Shown here one piece after another: positions 45,706 to 62,952 of a DNA stretch of 64,000 nt. The translations under genes were made by a program, and so were the position numbers. Where the stretch lies: positions 434,001-498,000 of the forward strand of contig CADCXA010000042.1 in the NCBI GenBank assembly GCA_902806565.1, given 5' to 3'. Each line of letters starts with the position of its first letter. Position 1 is the stretch's first letter. The DNA comes from Hypoxylon rubiginosum (Eukaryota; Ascomycota; Sordariomycetes; Xylariales; Hypoxylaceae). Under the pieces are notes generated by a model, which saw only the letters and a list, made by a program, of their open reading frames with translations, was not told where the DNA came from and made no database searches.

Positions 45706-46887
45706 ATGGCGGACTCAGTCGGTATGTGCCCTCCTGAGAATCAAGGCCCGTCCGGCCAATCCGTTTCCCCAAGCCCGGCCAATCGTCCCGTAATTCCTCT
45801 CCCTCCTCTCCTCTCTGCCCTGCTGCTCCTCCCCCCGAGCTCCCAGCCGACCGTCGTCGGGCCCCCGAAGCTAATGGAGACCCCGCCGCCCCTCCGGCTA
45901 GACCGCGTGTTCGTGCACGCGCTGAACACGGTGAAGAAGATCCCCAAGACGGGGGCGTCGCGCCCGCCGCCGACCGACCGCCTGCGCCTGTACGGCCTCT
46001 ACAAGCAGGCGATGGAGGGCGACGTCGACGGCGTCATGGAGCGCCCCGAGCGCCGCCCCGGCGCCGACCCCGACGAGCTGCAGCGCGAGCGCGACAAGTG
46101 GGACGCCTGGAACGCGCAGAGCGGCATCAGCCGCACTGAGGCCAAGAGGCGGTATATCGAGGCTCTGATCGAGACCATGCACCGATACGCGACTACGCCG
46201 TGAGTTGAATTTCTCGTTTGTCCCATAGTAACGTCACTCGTAGAGTATTATGATGGCCGGTACCTGCGGGGCGACTGTAAACGTAGGATGTTAGCCAGTA
46301 GGGCGAGATAATGAAGGAGAAGCTAATACGGGTGGCTGAGTAGGGACGGGAGAGGTCTTGTCGCAGAGCTCGAGTTCGTATGGGATCAGATCAAGAACAA
46401 TAGCCCCTCATCGTCGAATGCGTCGCCGAAAGATGCCACATTTGCCGAGCCCAGACGTTTCCAGCAGCCGATGAGTGGCACGGAGGGTCCTATGAAGGTG
46501 CTCAGTCCGATGAGCGAGGACGACGCGGCAGAGCAGGAATACCGCGAGAAGCTAGGGGACGACGACGAGGGCGAATACGTGAAGAAAGGAGACAAGTGGT
46601 CGCGGAAGGTAGAACGGGCACTGGTCAGATTATCCGCCGAGGTCGCGGCTCTACGGGAACAGATCACCGCCGGACGCGAATGGAGATCTAAAAAGGAGAG
46701 AACTTTTACGGCGCGGTCAAGTTGGATATTGTGGATCATCACGAAGCACCTAGCGATAGACATAGTGGTCTTGAGCATTATATTGCTATGGATGCGCAAA
46801 CGAAAAGACAGGCGACTTGAGGATCACGTCAGAGCGATGCTCAAGTTAGGTCGCGAATACGCAAAGAAAGTGCTACCGTCCAGATGA
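45706..46887 (+). CDS. ACBD5/Atg37-like acyl-CoA-binding membrane protein, 345 aa, 2 exons
   Basis: Exons 45706-46199 and 46344-46887 (144-bp intron, GTGAGT...GAGTAG). The acyl-CoA-binding domain spans residues about 65-163 (LDRVFVHALNTVKKIP, LRLYGLYKQAMEGD, KWDAWNAQ, EAKRRYIEALI). The splice joins into ELEFVWDQIKNN, a conserved block in the ACBD5 group. Near the C-terminus lie a coiled segment (KVERALVRLSAEVAALREQI) and one transmembrane helix (about 298-321), consistent with a tail-anchored peroxisomal protein; Atg37 in yeasts acts in pexophagy. The first 57 residues are Pro-rich; ATG at 45877 (METPPPLRLDRVF) is an alternative start. The 3' end faces the GFA gene 113 bp away. Confidence 0.87.
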
Positions 46888-47000
46888 TGGCGGATCACGA
46901 TGCGTCGTTGATGAACCAAGCTACCTGTACTCTGGCTATTCCGAGTGCAGAGCGAACGGAACTTCCTTGCTTGTCATCATCCGAGCTATCGTCGCCGTGT

Positions 47001-47937
47001 TCACCACTCGTTTTCGATCCACTGATGAATGTCTTCCTCCTCACCAATCATTGCCGCGGGATCAGCCATCTCGACATCCGGTTCCGGTGCGACCATCAGT
47101 TCGCCAGAGTCCTCGACATCCGGTTCCAGTGCGGCCATCGGTTCGTCAGAGTCCTCGGCAGGCGACGCAGTCTCGGAGGGAGTGGGCGACGGGAGGAGCG
47201 AAGGCATCCATGCTAGCTTCTCGTGGATCTATAACGTTGATTATTAGCAGCAGTCGTCGTACAAGTCTGGTCTATACTCATTATACTCACGTTCAACTCG
47301 ATATCTGGCTGCTTGTAGTCGAGATAGCTCATGTCTCGTAGGCATCCTACGAAGACCTCAAGAAGGAATGCCGGGTCCGTCTGGTCGCCGCTTTTGGAGA
47401 AAATAAGACAATCACATACTCTGCACCGGTGGAATGTCACTCTCCGGCTGGGGAGTACTACAGACGCAGTCTTCAAAGCCTCTATATAGCCGTGAGTGAG
47501 TTATCTTATACAATCGGCTTCGTAGTGGACGAATACGATATTTGGGGGGGGGGGGGGGGGGGGGGTGCTTACTCTCGTCATTGATGGTGAACATGCTGTC
47601 CTGGATCAGAAGCATGTTGGAATGTGTGCCGCCAGTCACCTTCTTGCAGGTGTTGCAGTGGCACACGCGCTATTCCAGTCAGTCCCAAAGCTGTCAGGGA
47701 AGGGAGGGAGACGAGATTCCGATGATCCAACTTACGTGAGAGCCTACAGGGCCTCTGATCACTCCAGAGACCTGAGGAAACGCGACATTAGCATCTTCTT
47801 GTCGACAGAGCTACTCGGGTTGTTTGGGGCATACGTACTCTACCACAGAGGCACTCGACTTCAAGCTGAGTGGGGGGCTCCTCGTTCGCCGGAGCGGCGA
47901 AGGGGTTGCGTCCGGGGTTTTCTCTGGCGTTGGACAT
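47001..47937 (-). CDS. GFA/CENP-V-fold zinc protein, 216 aa, 5 exons
   Basis: Exons 47937-47839, 47771-47736 (36 nt), 47669-47573, 47481-47291 and 47228-47001; all junctions are in phase. The family (glutathione-dependent formaldehyde-activating enzyme-like, Mss4-like fold) binds zinc through CxC, CxCxxC and CxxC motifs, here VECLCGR (Cys30/32), VCHCNTCKK and HRCRVCDC. The order VSGVIRGPVGSH, then CHCNTCKKVTGGTHSNMLLI, is typical. Residues about 140-216 form an acidic Pro/Ser/Glu-rich tail unusual for the family. Enzymatic function in fungi is unproven. A 22-base homopolymer sits in the third intron close to its donor. Confidence 0.82.
47544..47565. repeat. 22-base G homopolymer (C-tract in intron 3 of the GFA gene)
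   Basis: An uninterrupted run of 22 G on the plus strand; on the transcribed strand it is a C-tract starting 7 bases after the GTAAGCA donor. The exact length may be affected by sequencing error. Confidence 0.9.
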
Positions 47938-49341
47938 GCTGCGTAGAGATGAGCGTAATTGTATAGAAATAGGTGTGTTTATTAGAGCGAGGCTTAATAC
48001 GACAGGTAATAAGGCTCGACCAAGTCTATGAGACCTGATCAACTTAGGGATGGGGTTGGAGTTGTGAGGGTGGAAAGAAAAAAATTTGTTTGTGGGAGAA
48101 GCTGAGGTCTGGAGGCGCGAGGAAATACATGGAACTCGGTCTGTGCTCTGGAGAACATTAGACAAGGCGGGTAGATCCTCGATCGTGAGACTTGTTAGCG
48201 AGGGTAGCCAGTGGAAAAAGTAGTTTGAGAGGCGGATACCTCGCCAGTAAAAGCTATTATCCTGGGCAATTGTGCTACAGAGCAGGAATTGTCAAGTGGC
48301 ACTCGCCAGCTATACCTCGCAACATATCATCAGGGGACAGTTGGCTGCCAACAGAGAGATGGCTGATGAGCACTTATTCTTATTGAATAATAGTGAACTG
48401 AGTCTCAGCAGTTGGCCGTCAGCCGAGAGACGTGAAGTTGGAGTTGCCACTACAACCGACGTCTTAACCACCAGCATCGAGACGTTATGGATAGTAACCA
48501 TTTCTTATTATAAGATAGGAGTCAGGCTTAGCTACGCGTTGTTCTTGACTCCGTATGCTTGAGGGATATCTACCCGTCCATCAATGACTCTATGAACGAC
48601 GTTCGGTCGTCCAGCCCAAGTCTACAGCATTGGCAAACTGGATGATGTCTATTTGGTGTTACAAATTTAGTCATTGTTGAGAGCATTGAGCAGCGTTTTG
48701 TTGCGACGGCCAGATAGTATCTCGATAAACGGATCTGCGGATGTTCACGGGAAGACGACGTTCGTCACTTCAACTAGTTGTGAGATAAAGAATGCCGTTT
48801 TGCGGCAGGAACGTATGAACGTGTAGCTAAGTTTATGCGTTTTTGGCAACTACCTCCCGTGCTTCCTAACCAGACCGACGTTTGGAAGGAGTGGATCCCT
48901 TTTAGCCCCTTAAGCAACTACCTAAGACTGAACACTGGGTCCTATCATCAAGAGGTACCAAGTATTACGTCTTTAAGGATGATAACCTTTAGACAATATC
49001 ATGGAAAACTCCCCCCATATGGCCGCATACTCGACGTGACACACCTGTCAAGCTACGTAGCATGAACTACATTCATAATTATCTACACTATATCGAGTTG
49101 TCACGTGGTTCCATATACGAGGGTGTTTACTTCGTATGCTATTCTAATCTATAGCAACAAGATACATATTCACTCGTCTCCGCTAACAGTATCATAGTCG
49201 TAGGACAATAGCCGGTGCGTGTACTACACAACCTATAAGCGTTATAATAAGAGCCATCTGCCATCGGGTCATGGGATGTAATTGTTGATATTAAGTCTAT
49301 GTATTGGGTATGTATACCTAGGTAGGTAGGTAGGTAGGTAA
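47938..49341. other. 1.4-kb intergenic region between GFA gene promoter and MFS gene 3' end
   Basis: No supported gene. At the right end a TACCTAGGTA motif (49315) runs into five GGTA units (49321-49340), ending one base before the MFS stop codon complement at 49342. Confidence 0.55.
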
Positions 49342-51503
49342 CTATGTGGCAAATCTACTCGTCTTTCGAATTTGTTTGCCATATCGGAAGAAGAGATAGG
49401 GGAAGGGCATCATTGCCACCGTCAGAAATGCTAGCAAGCTCGATCCCCATTGGTAGCCAAGCTTATTATACATCTGTATGCCAAAAAGAGGAAAGGCAGC
49501 TATTGAGAGAGCATGGAGTCAGCAGGAGTCTTGCAATTAATCGTTGGGTTTCACCACACTTACCAGCAAAAGTACATCTAGTGAAGCTATTGGCGGCGAG
49601 AGCCGACGCAGCATAATGCGGGTAGGCATCCACTGCAACGAGAGTCAGTTAGCTTCTTCTAATATACTTCGTCGGAATCGCAACTTACCCAGAAACGTGA
49701 ATATTCCAGTAAATACTAGAAGCGTCCCACAGCCAAATATACCTGACCCGATGATAGGTACAATCCAGTGGACCCACGGATAGGCGCTCCATGCAAAGAT
49801 GAAAAGACCGATAGGCGTTATAACCGCGCCCGCGATCGCCGGTGGCAGGCGGAATTCCGGTTCCGGGATCCCGTTGCTTTTTTCCAGAAGCCGGTGGTTT
49901 ATGCGACGCCACAAGGGGTCCGAGGCAGCGGATAATATCATTCCAATGAATATGCCAAGGAAGCTCAAGCCAGTCTGCCAAAGATTGAAGCCGTAAGTAT
50001 TGCCGAAGACCAGGGGAAAGGCCCCGAAGAATAGGTAGAGAACTCCTAGCAAGATGGCGGAAAAGAGACAGAGCAACAGGCACATTGGCTCGAATATAAG
50101 CAGTTGAAACGGTCGTAGAAGGGAATTCCCGACAGTTTCGGCGACGGATTTGGTTGACGTCTCCATGGGGGCCTTCCACCTATCGTCCCCCGTCTCCTTT
50201 CTTAATTTCCTAGCTTTTTCACGGAGCCTAATCGGATCTATAACATTAGTTAGTACCTATTTCTTAAGCCGGGTGACACAGATAGTAGCCACGTACGATA
50301 TGTCTCAGGGGCGAAAACCACAATCATGACCATCAGAGCAAATGCCCACATGATCATTACCTAGCGTTTGAGGTTAGCAAAGCAGACATTTCTCATATGC
50401 AAAGCTCACAGCTTCGCCAGAGGGTTTGGGTTTGAATTCAAGAGACTTACATAGTATGTCCACCTCCAGTTAGTGTTATAGTTGATAAAGCCGCCAAGCA
50501 GAGGGCCTACGCTAGGACCTGCAACTCGTTAATGACTAGTCTTAAGCCATGCCTAGATAAGTATCGCTTACCGATGAAGGGGCTCAGTGCTATGATAACC
50601 ATTGGCGCCTGGATCTCGTCGCGCTTGAACACATCACTGACAGTGCCACCAGCTACGCTGAGGAACGAACTTCCGGCAAACCCATCGATAAATCGTGCCT
50701 AAACTCCGTGTTAGTTCATGTAGCTATCAAGTCGGCAATGAACCCCTTTTCAAGGCTGGACAAGCGGAGACGTACTACTAGCATAGTCGTAATATTATGA
50801 GCGACAGCACAGGGTATCAGCCAGATCAAGAACATTGCCCAGGACGCAAGGTAAATCGGTCGTCGCCCGACAAATTCGCTAAGTGGCGACATGATTAAAG
50901 GCCCAAGTGCAACTGGGACCGAGGGTTAGCAGAGGTAAGCATCATGATAAATCAAATTCAGGGGAACATACTGCCAAGGACGAAGAGCGATAAACCAAGC
51001 GTTCCAACGATGCTGGATACACCAAATTCAGGGTTCATCTGGTTATATGTCGACGCGTATATGGAGCTCGCGCATGTCCTATAGTCTTTTGTTAGTACAC
51101 TCTTCAGGTATAGGGTCTATTCGTTGTCACATCTACCGGGCCAGACTTACACGCAGAGACTCCCCATACCAACAGTTATCACCACAAGCCACTTGCGAAC
51201 TATGCTCATGCTTCGAGGACATGACGGGTCGTTATCGCCGTCCCAGGCTACCTCGAATGGATCCTTCTCATCTTGGGGTTGGCTAGACGTGAGTGTGGCG
51301 TCAGTCGCGTCGCCTTCCTCAAGATCAGCGCATCCGTGCCCATTATTTGATCGTATATGAGACAAGCTAGGCGGCACAATAGATTCTCGACGACTTTCTT
51401 GGGCGGTGTAGGGTCTCGACTCGGCCTCAAACTTTTCTTCGTCGAGTTTGTTGTCTATGCCCATGCTTGAAGCCATCCCGTTCGTTCCCCCGCTATAGGA
51501 CAT
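49342..51503 (-). CDS. MFS transporter, DHA1 (drug/polyamine:H+ antiporter) type, 543 aa, 9 exons
   Basis: Exons 51503-51151, 51078-50972, 50912-50776, 50698-50572, 50518-50451, 50360-50297, 50237-49689, 49632-49564 and 49499-49342; total length divides by three and phases match at every junction. The N-terminal 100 residues are hydrophilic; twelve membrane helices follow. DHA1 marks are the motif-A region SPLSEFVGRRPIYLAS after helix 2, and motif C GPSVGPLLGGF in helix 5. The central loop (REKARKLRKETGDDRWK) is basic. The late helices contain NSFTRCTFAAAFPLFG, then YNKLGYQWGSSLLAFL. It probably exports small organic compounds across the plasma membrane; the substrate cannot be predicted. No biosynthetic cluster genes are adjacent. 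Confidence 0.92.
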
Positions 51504-57748
<6,245 letters not shown>

Positions 57749-59645
57749 AGCTACTATCCGCGATGCCGTATCCGCTTTGCTAACGAAGTTTGACTCATAG
57801 TTTCAACTCTGGACAGGCATCGATCCTCTGTTCTCGGACGTGCGTGCTGCTGTGCTGGGCGAGTAGGCGCGGAAGCACGGTACTGGCGGTTCACTGGGGA
57901 TGGGTCATAGGACGGGGGAATCATATCATGGATGGGTATGGATCTTTGATGTTTGTACTCGATCTAAAAGATACATTCCCGTCACTTCCCAGCTACGTAG
58001 CGACGGATATCATGCAAAGGAAGGGATTGAAAATCAAACCACGAGACCCGTATCTTCGATCTAGCTCGATGCGTTAGATGTTAGACATGGTATAGAAATT
58101 TTGGCGACTCTGTGACACCCAGACCACCCGTCTTTCAATCGTTGTTCGATATTGTACCACGTAGGAGGTGAAGCTAAGGGTTGTTTCCAATCTCGGATTT
58201 TCGGATTCTCTTCGGACAGAAGAGAGACGTCCATCTAGCGATAGAAAAAGGAAGCTACAGGAAGCTCCAGGATATCCGAAGTGCCCAGTGTGTAACCGTT
58301 CTTGTTTTTTGGGGACCAAGTTGGTGTGTGAGTGTGTGCCTTTCGTGAGGATAGATTGAAAATTAATCTAACAGCGTATCCTCTGATCTACTATACTACC
58401 GCACGAGTATAAGTCGTGCGCTGGCTATCTATAGCATTCGGAATGGGCGGGATCCAGAGAAACTGGAACGTATAGGGGGTTGCACGGGTTTTGCACATGA
58501 ACATGCACTTTTTTTTGCGTGGTTTTTTTATCCCGCGGAGCAGACCGATCGATCATACTACCTAATTAACCTACTAGACACACGGCCGATTGAACATAAG
58601 GTAATCTAGACCGATGAACGTAGATTCGATTCCAAATCGCTCACCTACATATCGAGGCCTCCCAAGATTTCATAGTTCTGTCATTTTCTGGGCGATGAGA
58701 AAAAAACGATTAGGTAGAAAAAGAGAACCGACACGCTGGGCCGGCGGCGTGTCTTCCAACCAACTACCGAGCGAGCGGTCCCCGTAGATCTTTACCAGGT
58801 AGGTAAAATTCCGGGGCGTCGAACGCGTCGATCGGTTCTGTGGCGCCACCTTACTATATTTGGAGCACCGCCACAGATCTCTAGCTACTTGTACGTAGTA
58901 CATACGTATACGTAGATGGCTAAGCCACATGACCACACATCGGTTACCTGTACCCCTGTGGCGCAGTAGATCGAAGCCAACTTGGCAGCTAAGTACGAAG
59001 TAGCTTTTTGTTGTTTGCTCCTCTCTCGCGCAGTACAGTACGGGTGGCTTCGGATATGGCGTCGGGTAGTGCCGAGCATATTCTAGTTCTAGAACGTACA
59101 CCATGGGTAACAACAACCAAACGAAAAAGAGAAAGAAAGAAAAGAAATCGGGGATCGAAGATTGGAGAAGATTCAAGCAACAACCAGCAAGCCAGAAAAA
59201 TTCCAAAGCGGTTACGGAGTTATGTTACACACACCCTGGCCCCGTATGGTACATACATACATGTAGTAGACGCACACATGGGTGTTGTACCACGTACACG
59301 GGCAGCAGCCCGTTGTTGTATGTATGAGGAACCGGTCGACAGATACCGCGGTCCTGATAGGCTCTTTTCGAAGCTTTTAGTTGCAGCCCAGCTTTTCCCA
59401 TGCCCATGCCGCGGCAGAAGCAATGGAATGTACCTACGTGTACCCCAGATACATGATGACATTTAGGTAGCCCGTTTGTCGGTTCGAACAAGGCCAGCGA
59501 GATACTTTTCCCCGGGGGGAGGAATACAGTTAGGTAGTACATTGGGCCATAGGGGAAAAACAGGTTAGGTAGATGCATGCGGCCGTAATTAATTATTAAA
59601 GAGACTCTTATTAGAAACAATTATGTGCAATTTCTTCCCAACCTA

Positions 59646-59675
59646 CACAGCTACAGCTACAGCTACAGCCACAGC
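59646..59675. repeat. hexanucleotide microsatellite (ACAGCT), about 4-5 copies
   Basis: ACAGCT repeats, the last unit diverged to ACAGCC, within the large convergent spacer. Confidence 0.9.
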
Positions 59676-59933
59676 ATTGCTATTACATGTGCGTATAGCT
59701 AGCTATCTGCAGAGAGTACTTACATGATGCCTCATGTATGTATCTATTCTACATCGCATCTTAATGTATATGTAATGTATGCAACATCAAACGTGCAAAT
59801 TAATTCGTGTCTGCCGTGCTTTTCTTCGCTGCTCGATTACATCACACTCCGTGCCTTGCCTTGAAAAAAGAGGGGGGGGTTACCCCATACAAACGAAGCA
59901 TGTCTTGCAGCTGAGATGTCTAAAATTGTTATC

Positions 59934-59968
59934 TGTATGTGTGTATGTGTGCGTGTGTGTATGTAGGT
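59934..59968. repeat. TG-rich microsatellite
   Basis: An interrupted GT/TATG run (TGTATGTGTGTATGTGTGCG and onward) in the large convergent spacer. Confidence 0.88.
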
Positions 59969-62199
59969 GCAGGTTCGAATTTATACGAACAGCCCAAACT
60001 TGGTCTAGCTTTACCCAATTTTTTCCTGTCTCTTACCTTTCCCCGTCCCTCGTCGATCCTTGGCATCTGTCGATTTTTTACGAATGTTGTCAGGTTGGTC
60101 AGGTTATTTACCTGGTAATAATCTAATTGTATGTGTGCGGTAACGTAGATTAGATGATCATCTCGTAAAGAGACGTACTATGTTTGCTATTTTTACATGT
60201 GCCAATGCACGTATGTAGATAGCTTCTAAATGTAATAGGTAAAGTGAGGTAGTAATTGTATACATGTTAGTTTCCAATGGCGTACCCTACGTAGCTTTCC
60301 AGGACGGGCCTTTTTTTCTCTATCTGCGCAGCTGCATCTAGGGATGTATGCGTCTGATGCTGATGTATGCAGGTAGGGTAAGATGATACCTAACAACAAG
60401 GACACAAGCAGGCTTATACATACATACAACCATACATCTCTATCTGCCTACATACCACACAATAAACCATATCACACATACCAATACGATAGCCCCCAGG
60501 TGCGTTGCCAATGCGTGCCAGACGAGCAACCTTGAGGTCATCCATTCATTTGGCGAAACCGGTGATAATACGTGGAGAACTCTATCGCCAGTCGCCAGTT
60601 CTCATTAGCCTGTTTTTCTTTTCCCTCTTTGCGATAGGAGCCTTGAACCCCGTCTGGATTACAGAGCTTCTGCTTACAGATCCCGGTACATATATGATCC
60701 TGTACGACCACAAGATACCTACCTCTACCTACATGTAGGCATGGTACATCGAGAAGGGACAGAGACAGACAGAAAGGAGGAATAGGAGTTGGAAATTGAC
60801 CCAAGCTTTGGCCCTGGGTATGTCGGGCGCCTGCAGGTAACATCCAAAACATAAACAGAGCCCATCCCCTACCCACCCTTCCTGCCCGTCGAGCAAGTTG
60901 TTGAGTTATGAGCTCAATATATGCCTGGACAATTGTTGTTGGGTCGTCGAGCCAATGGCGAAGCTTCGTTGGCACGAAGCTATCTCTTCCACATTTCCTG
61001 CTACTTAGGGTCGCGCTCCGAATATAAGCTTAAATGCACGCTGTTGGAAGAAGAATAAGGGGGGACACGTAGGAACGCATACATTCACACCCATGAATCA
61101 ATCAAGCCCCAGGTTTAGGAAGAGGAGTTGCCAGGTAGTATTATTAAGGTACCCTCGCAGGACTTCTGTGCTATTTACTCTAATTGTTGATATGGACGAG
61201 CTGCTGCTCCCCGCCGGCTCTACCGCCGCTGCTCCCATCGTACAGTAAATAGAAACCCAATCTTTTTCTCTGCCGAAAGTCGCGTTTTATTTTTCTTTAT
61301 CCTGCGTTACCACCCGGTAAATCGTTGACCATGATAACATAGATGTAGCAACCGCTGATCATACAATCATAATTAAAGGAAAATAACAAAGTATTCGTCT
61401 CGTCGTGGACCTCTATCCCCCAATCGTAGAGGCCTGTTTAAATTTCATTCTTTTTTTACCCCCCGTCGGAAATAGTACAGCACTCCAGTGCGACAAGAGA
61501 ATGGTGAATAAATACTGCCCATTGGCCCGTATAAACGAAAAATTGTACAGACGAAAAAAAAAGCATTAAACGATATAAAAAAGGGTAAAGGAAGTGTAAG
61601 ATGAAAAACACCATCGCTGATCCGATCCCGGCAATTTTCTTTCCCAAGTCTATAGGTTACCCGAACCCGAACCCGCTGCTCCGGAAGTACACACCAAAGT
61701 TGACGTATAGGAAAAAAACCGAAAAGGATAAAATAATAAAAGGAACCAAAAAGATGAAAAAAGACGACCTTGATTCATCCCGTTTTTAGTTATCGCTCCT
61801 TGCTCCAGAATGACGCCTGGTTCCCCGTATATTTCCAAGAGGAATCCGTAAAACAAAGTAATGACAGATGCGAAACATCATAATGCGTGAGTCGGGTGTG
61901 ATCTGACAGCCAGACGAGCGGTTACATGGGCCGCATCAGAACCGGGAATCGAGGATGCGATATTCCGGCAGAATGCACCAGAGAAGCGTCGCCAATGATG
62001 CAAAGACGTGATAAGCGATATGGTATATGATGTAGGTGGTGATGCCGTTACACTTCCACATTTTGGCGGTCCACACCCGAAAGCTCTCAAATTACGTCAC
62101 TGCGAGACGTCATGGAGCCCAGGGCCAGTCATGGGTTGGTTGGTTGGGTTGGGTTGAGTCCTGCGGGGGGAGGGGTGTGGAGTGGAGAGACATGATGGA

Positions 62200-62226
62200 G
62201 GGTGGAGGGGTGGAAGGGTGGATGGG
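62200..62226 (+). other. canonical G-quadruplex motif
   Basis: Four runs of three or four G (62200-62202, 62207-62210, 62216-62218, 62224-62226) are separated by loops of 4, 5 and 5 bases. They lie within a longer G-rich tract starting at about 62165. They satisfy the G3+N1-7 rule. Formation in vivo is not shown. Confidence 0.75.
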
Positions 62227-62525
62227 TGTGAAAAAGAAGGGAAAGGGTCCAAAGTCTACCCTGTATCCACTCCTAGTCCACTCCCCTAATCCACCCAAAT
62301 AACCCAAGCTAAAGGTCCTGAGACCCAGCAAAAAGAAGAAGCCCAAGGGGTCCTGATTGATCAGCAGGACCCCGGTCAGGTCTTAAGCCGGACCACCGCT
62401 GAAAGCCACCATGCCGCAAATAGCCATATGCATGATTAGCCCGCAGGACCCTGCAGATTGACGTTGGACCCTGATATCGATCCTTTCCTCCAACGTATCC
62501 TGGAGCCCCACTTTGGACACCTCGG

Positions 62526-62773
62526 CAGTCTGAGTCGAGAGATCATGGCGCAGTCTTGGCATTTAGATTTACCCACTTAAACTGGCCACACAAATGCAGC
62601 AGCGGAGCTACTGGTTGACCCGATCCGATAAGCCAATCAGATGCATGATTTCATAGTCTCATTCAGCTTCGGACCGGATCAACTATAGTTACCGGGATGG
62701 GATAATTAAGTGGGTAGCTTCAGTGGGTAAATCCAAATGCCAAGACTGCGCCATTATCTCTCGACTCAGACTG
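62526..62773. mobile_element. MITE-like non-autonomous DNA transposon, 248 bp
   Basis: Left terminal repeat 62526-62577 and right terminal repeat 62722-62773 are 52-bp inverted repeats with only two mismatches. Their outer ends are CAGTCTGAGTCGAGAGAT and its complement. The element is flanked by an exact 5-bp direct repeat CTCGG (62521-62525 and 62774-62778), consistent with a target-site duplication. The 144-bp interior encodes nothing. Terminal CAGT resembles hAT-type ends, but hAT elements make 8-bp duplications, so the superfamily is open. It sits 180 bp beyond the stop codon of the zinc-finger gene. Confidence 0.85.
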
Positions 62774-62952
62774 CTCGGCTTCGCATGCATTGGGCATTCC
62801 AGGCCCTTCTGCCGCACGTCGTGACCCAGAGCTGCCCATCAGGAACAAGTTCACCCGTAACCTGCATTACCCTGGTACCAGTACTAGAGTACTAGGGTAC
62901 TAGGCATTGGATATCTTGTGCGTGTTCAGAGATTTCACTCCGAGCCAGCAGC

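Larger units (their letters stand above)
57749..62952. other. 5.2-kb intergenic region between two convergent genes
   Basis: Both flanking genes end here, so 5' regulatory needs do not explain its size. Composition is uneven, with many poly-A/T runs, TATG/TACA microsatellite-like stretches, hexamer repeats, a G-rich strand and a 248-bp MITE-like element. The longest frame (58670-59206, minus, 178 codons) has no recognisable content. No gene is supported. Confidence 0.55.

Noticed and set aside
47542..47739. Frames beginning in the poly-G run, coding poly-Gly or poly-Pro
   Set aside because: They arise from translating the homopolymer inside an intron.
58670..59206. 178-codon minus-strand frame in the large spacer
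   Set aside because: No domain, a low-complexity aromatic N-terminus, overlapping frames on the other strand and no splice context; it looks like chance in biased sequence.
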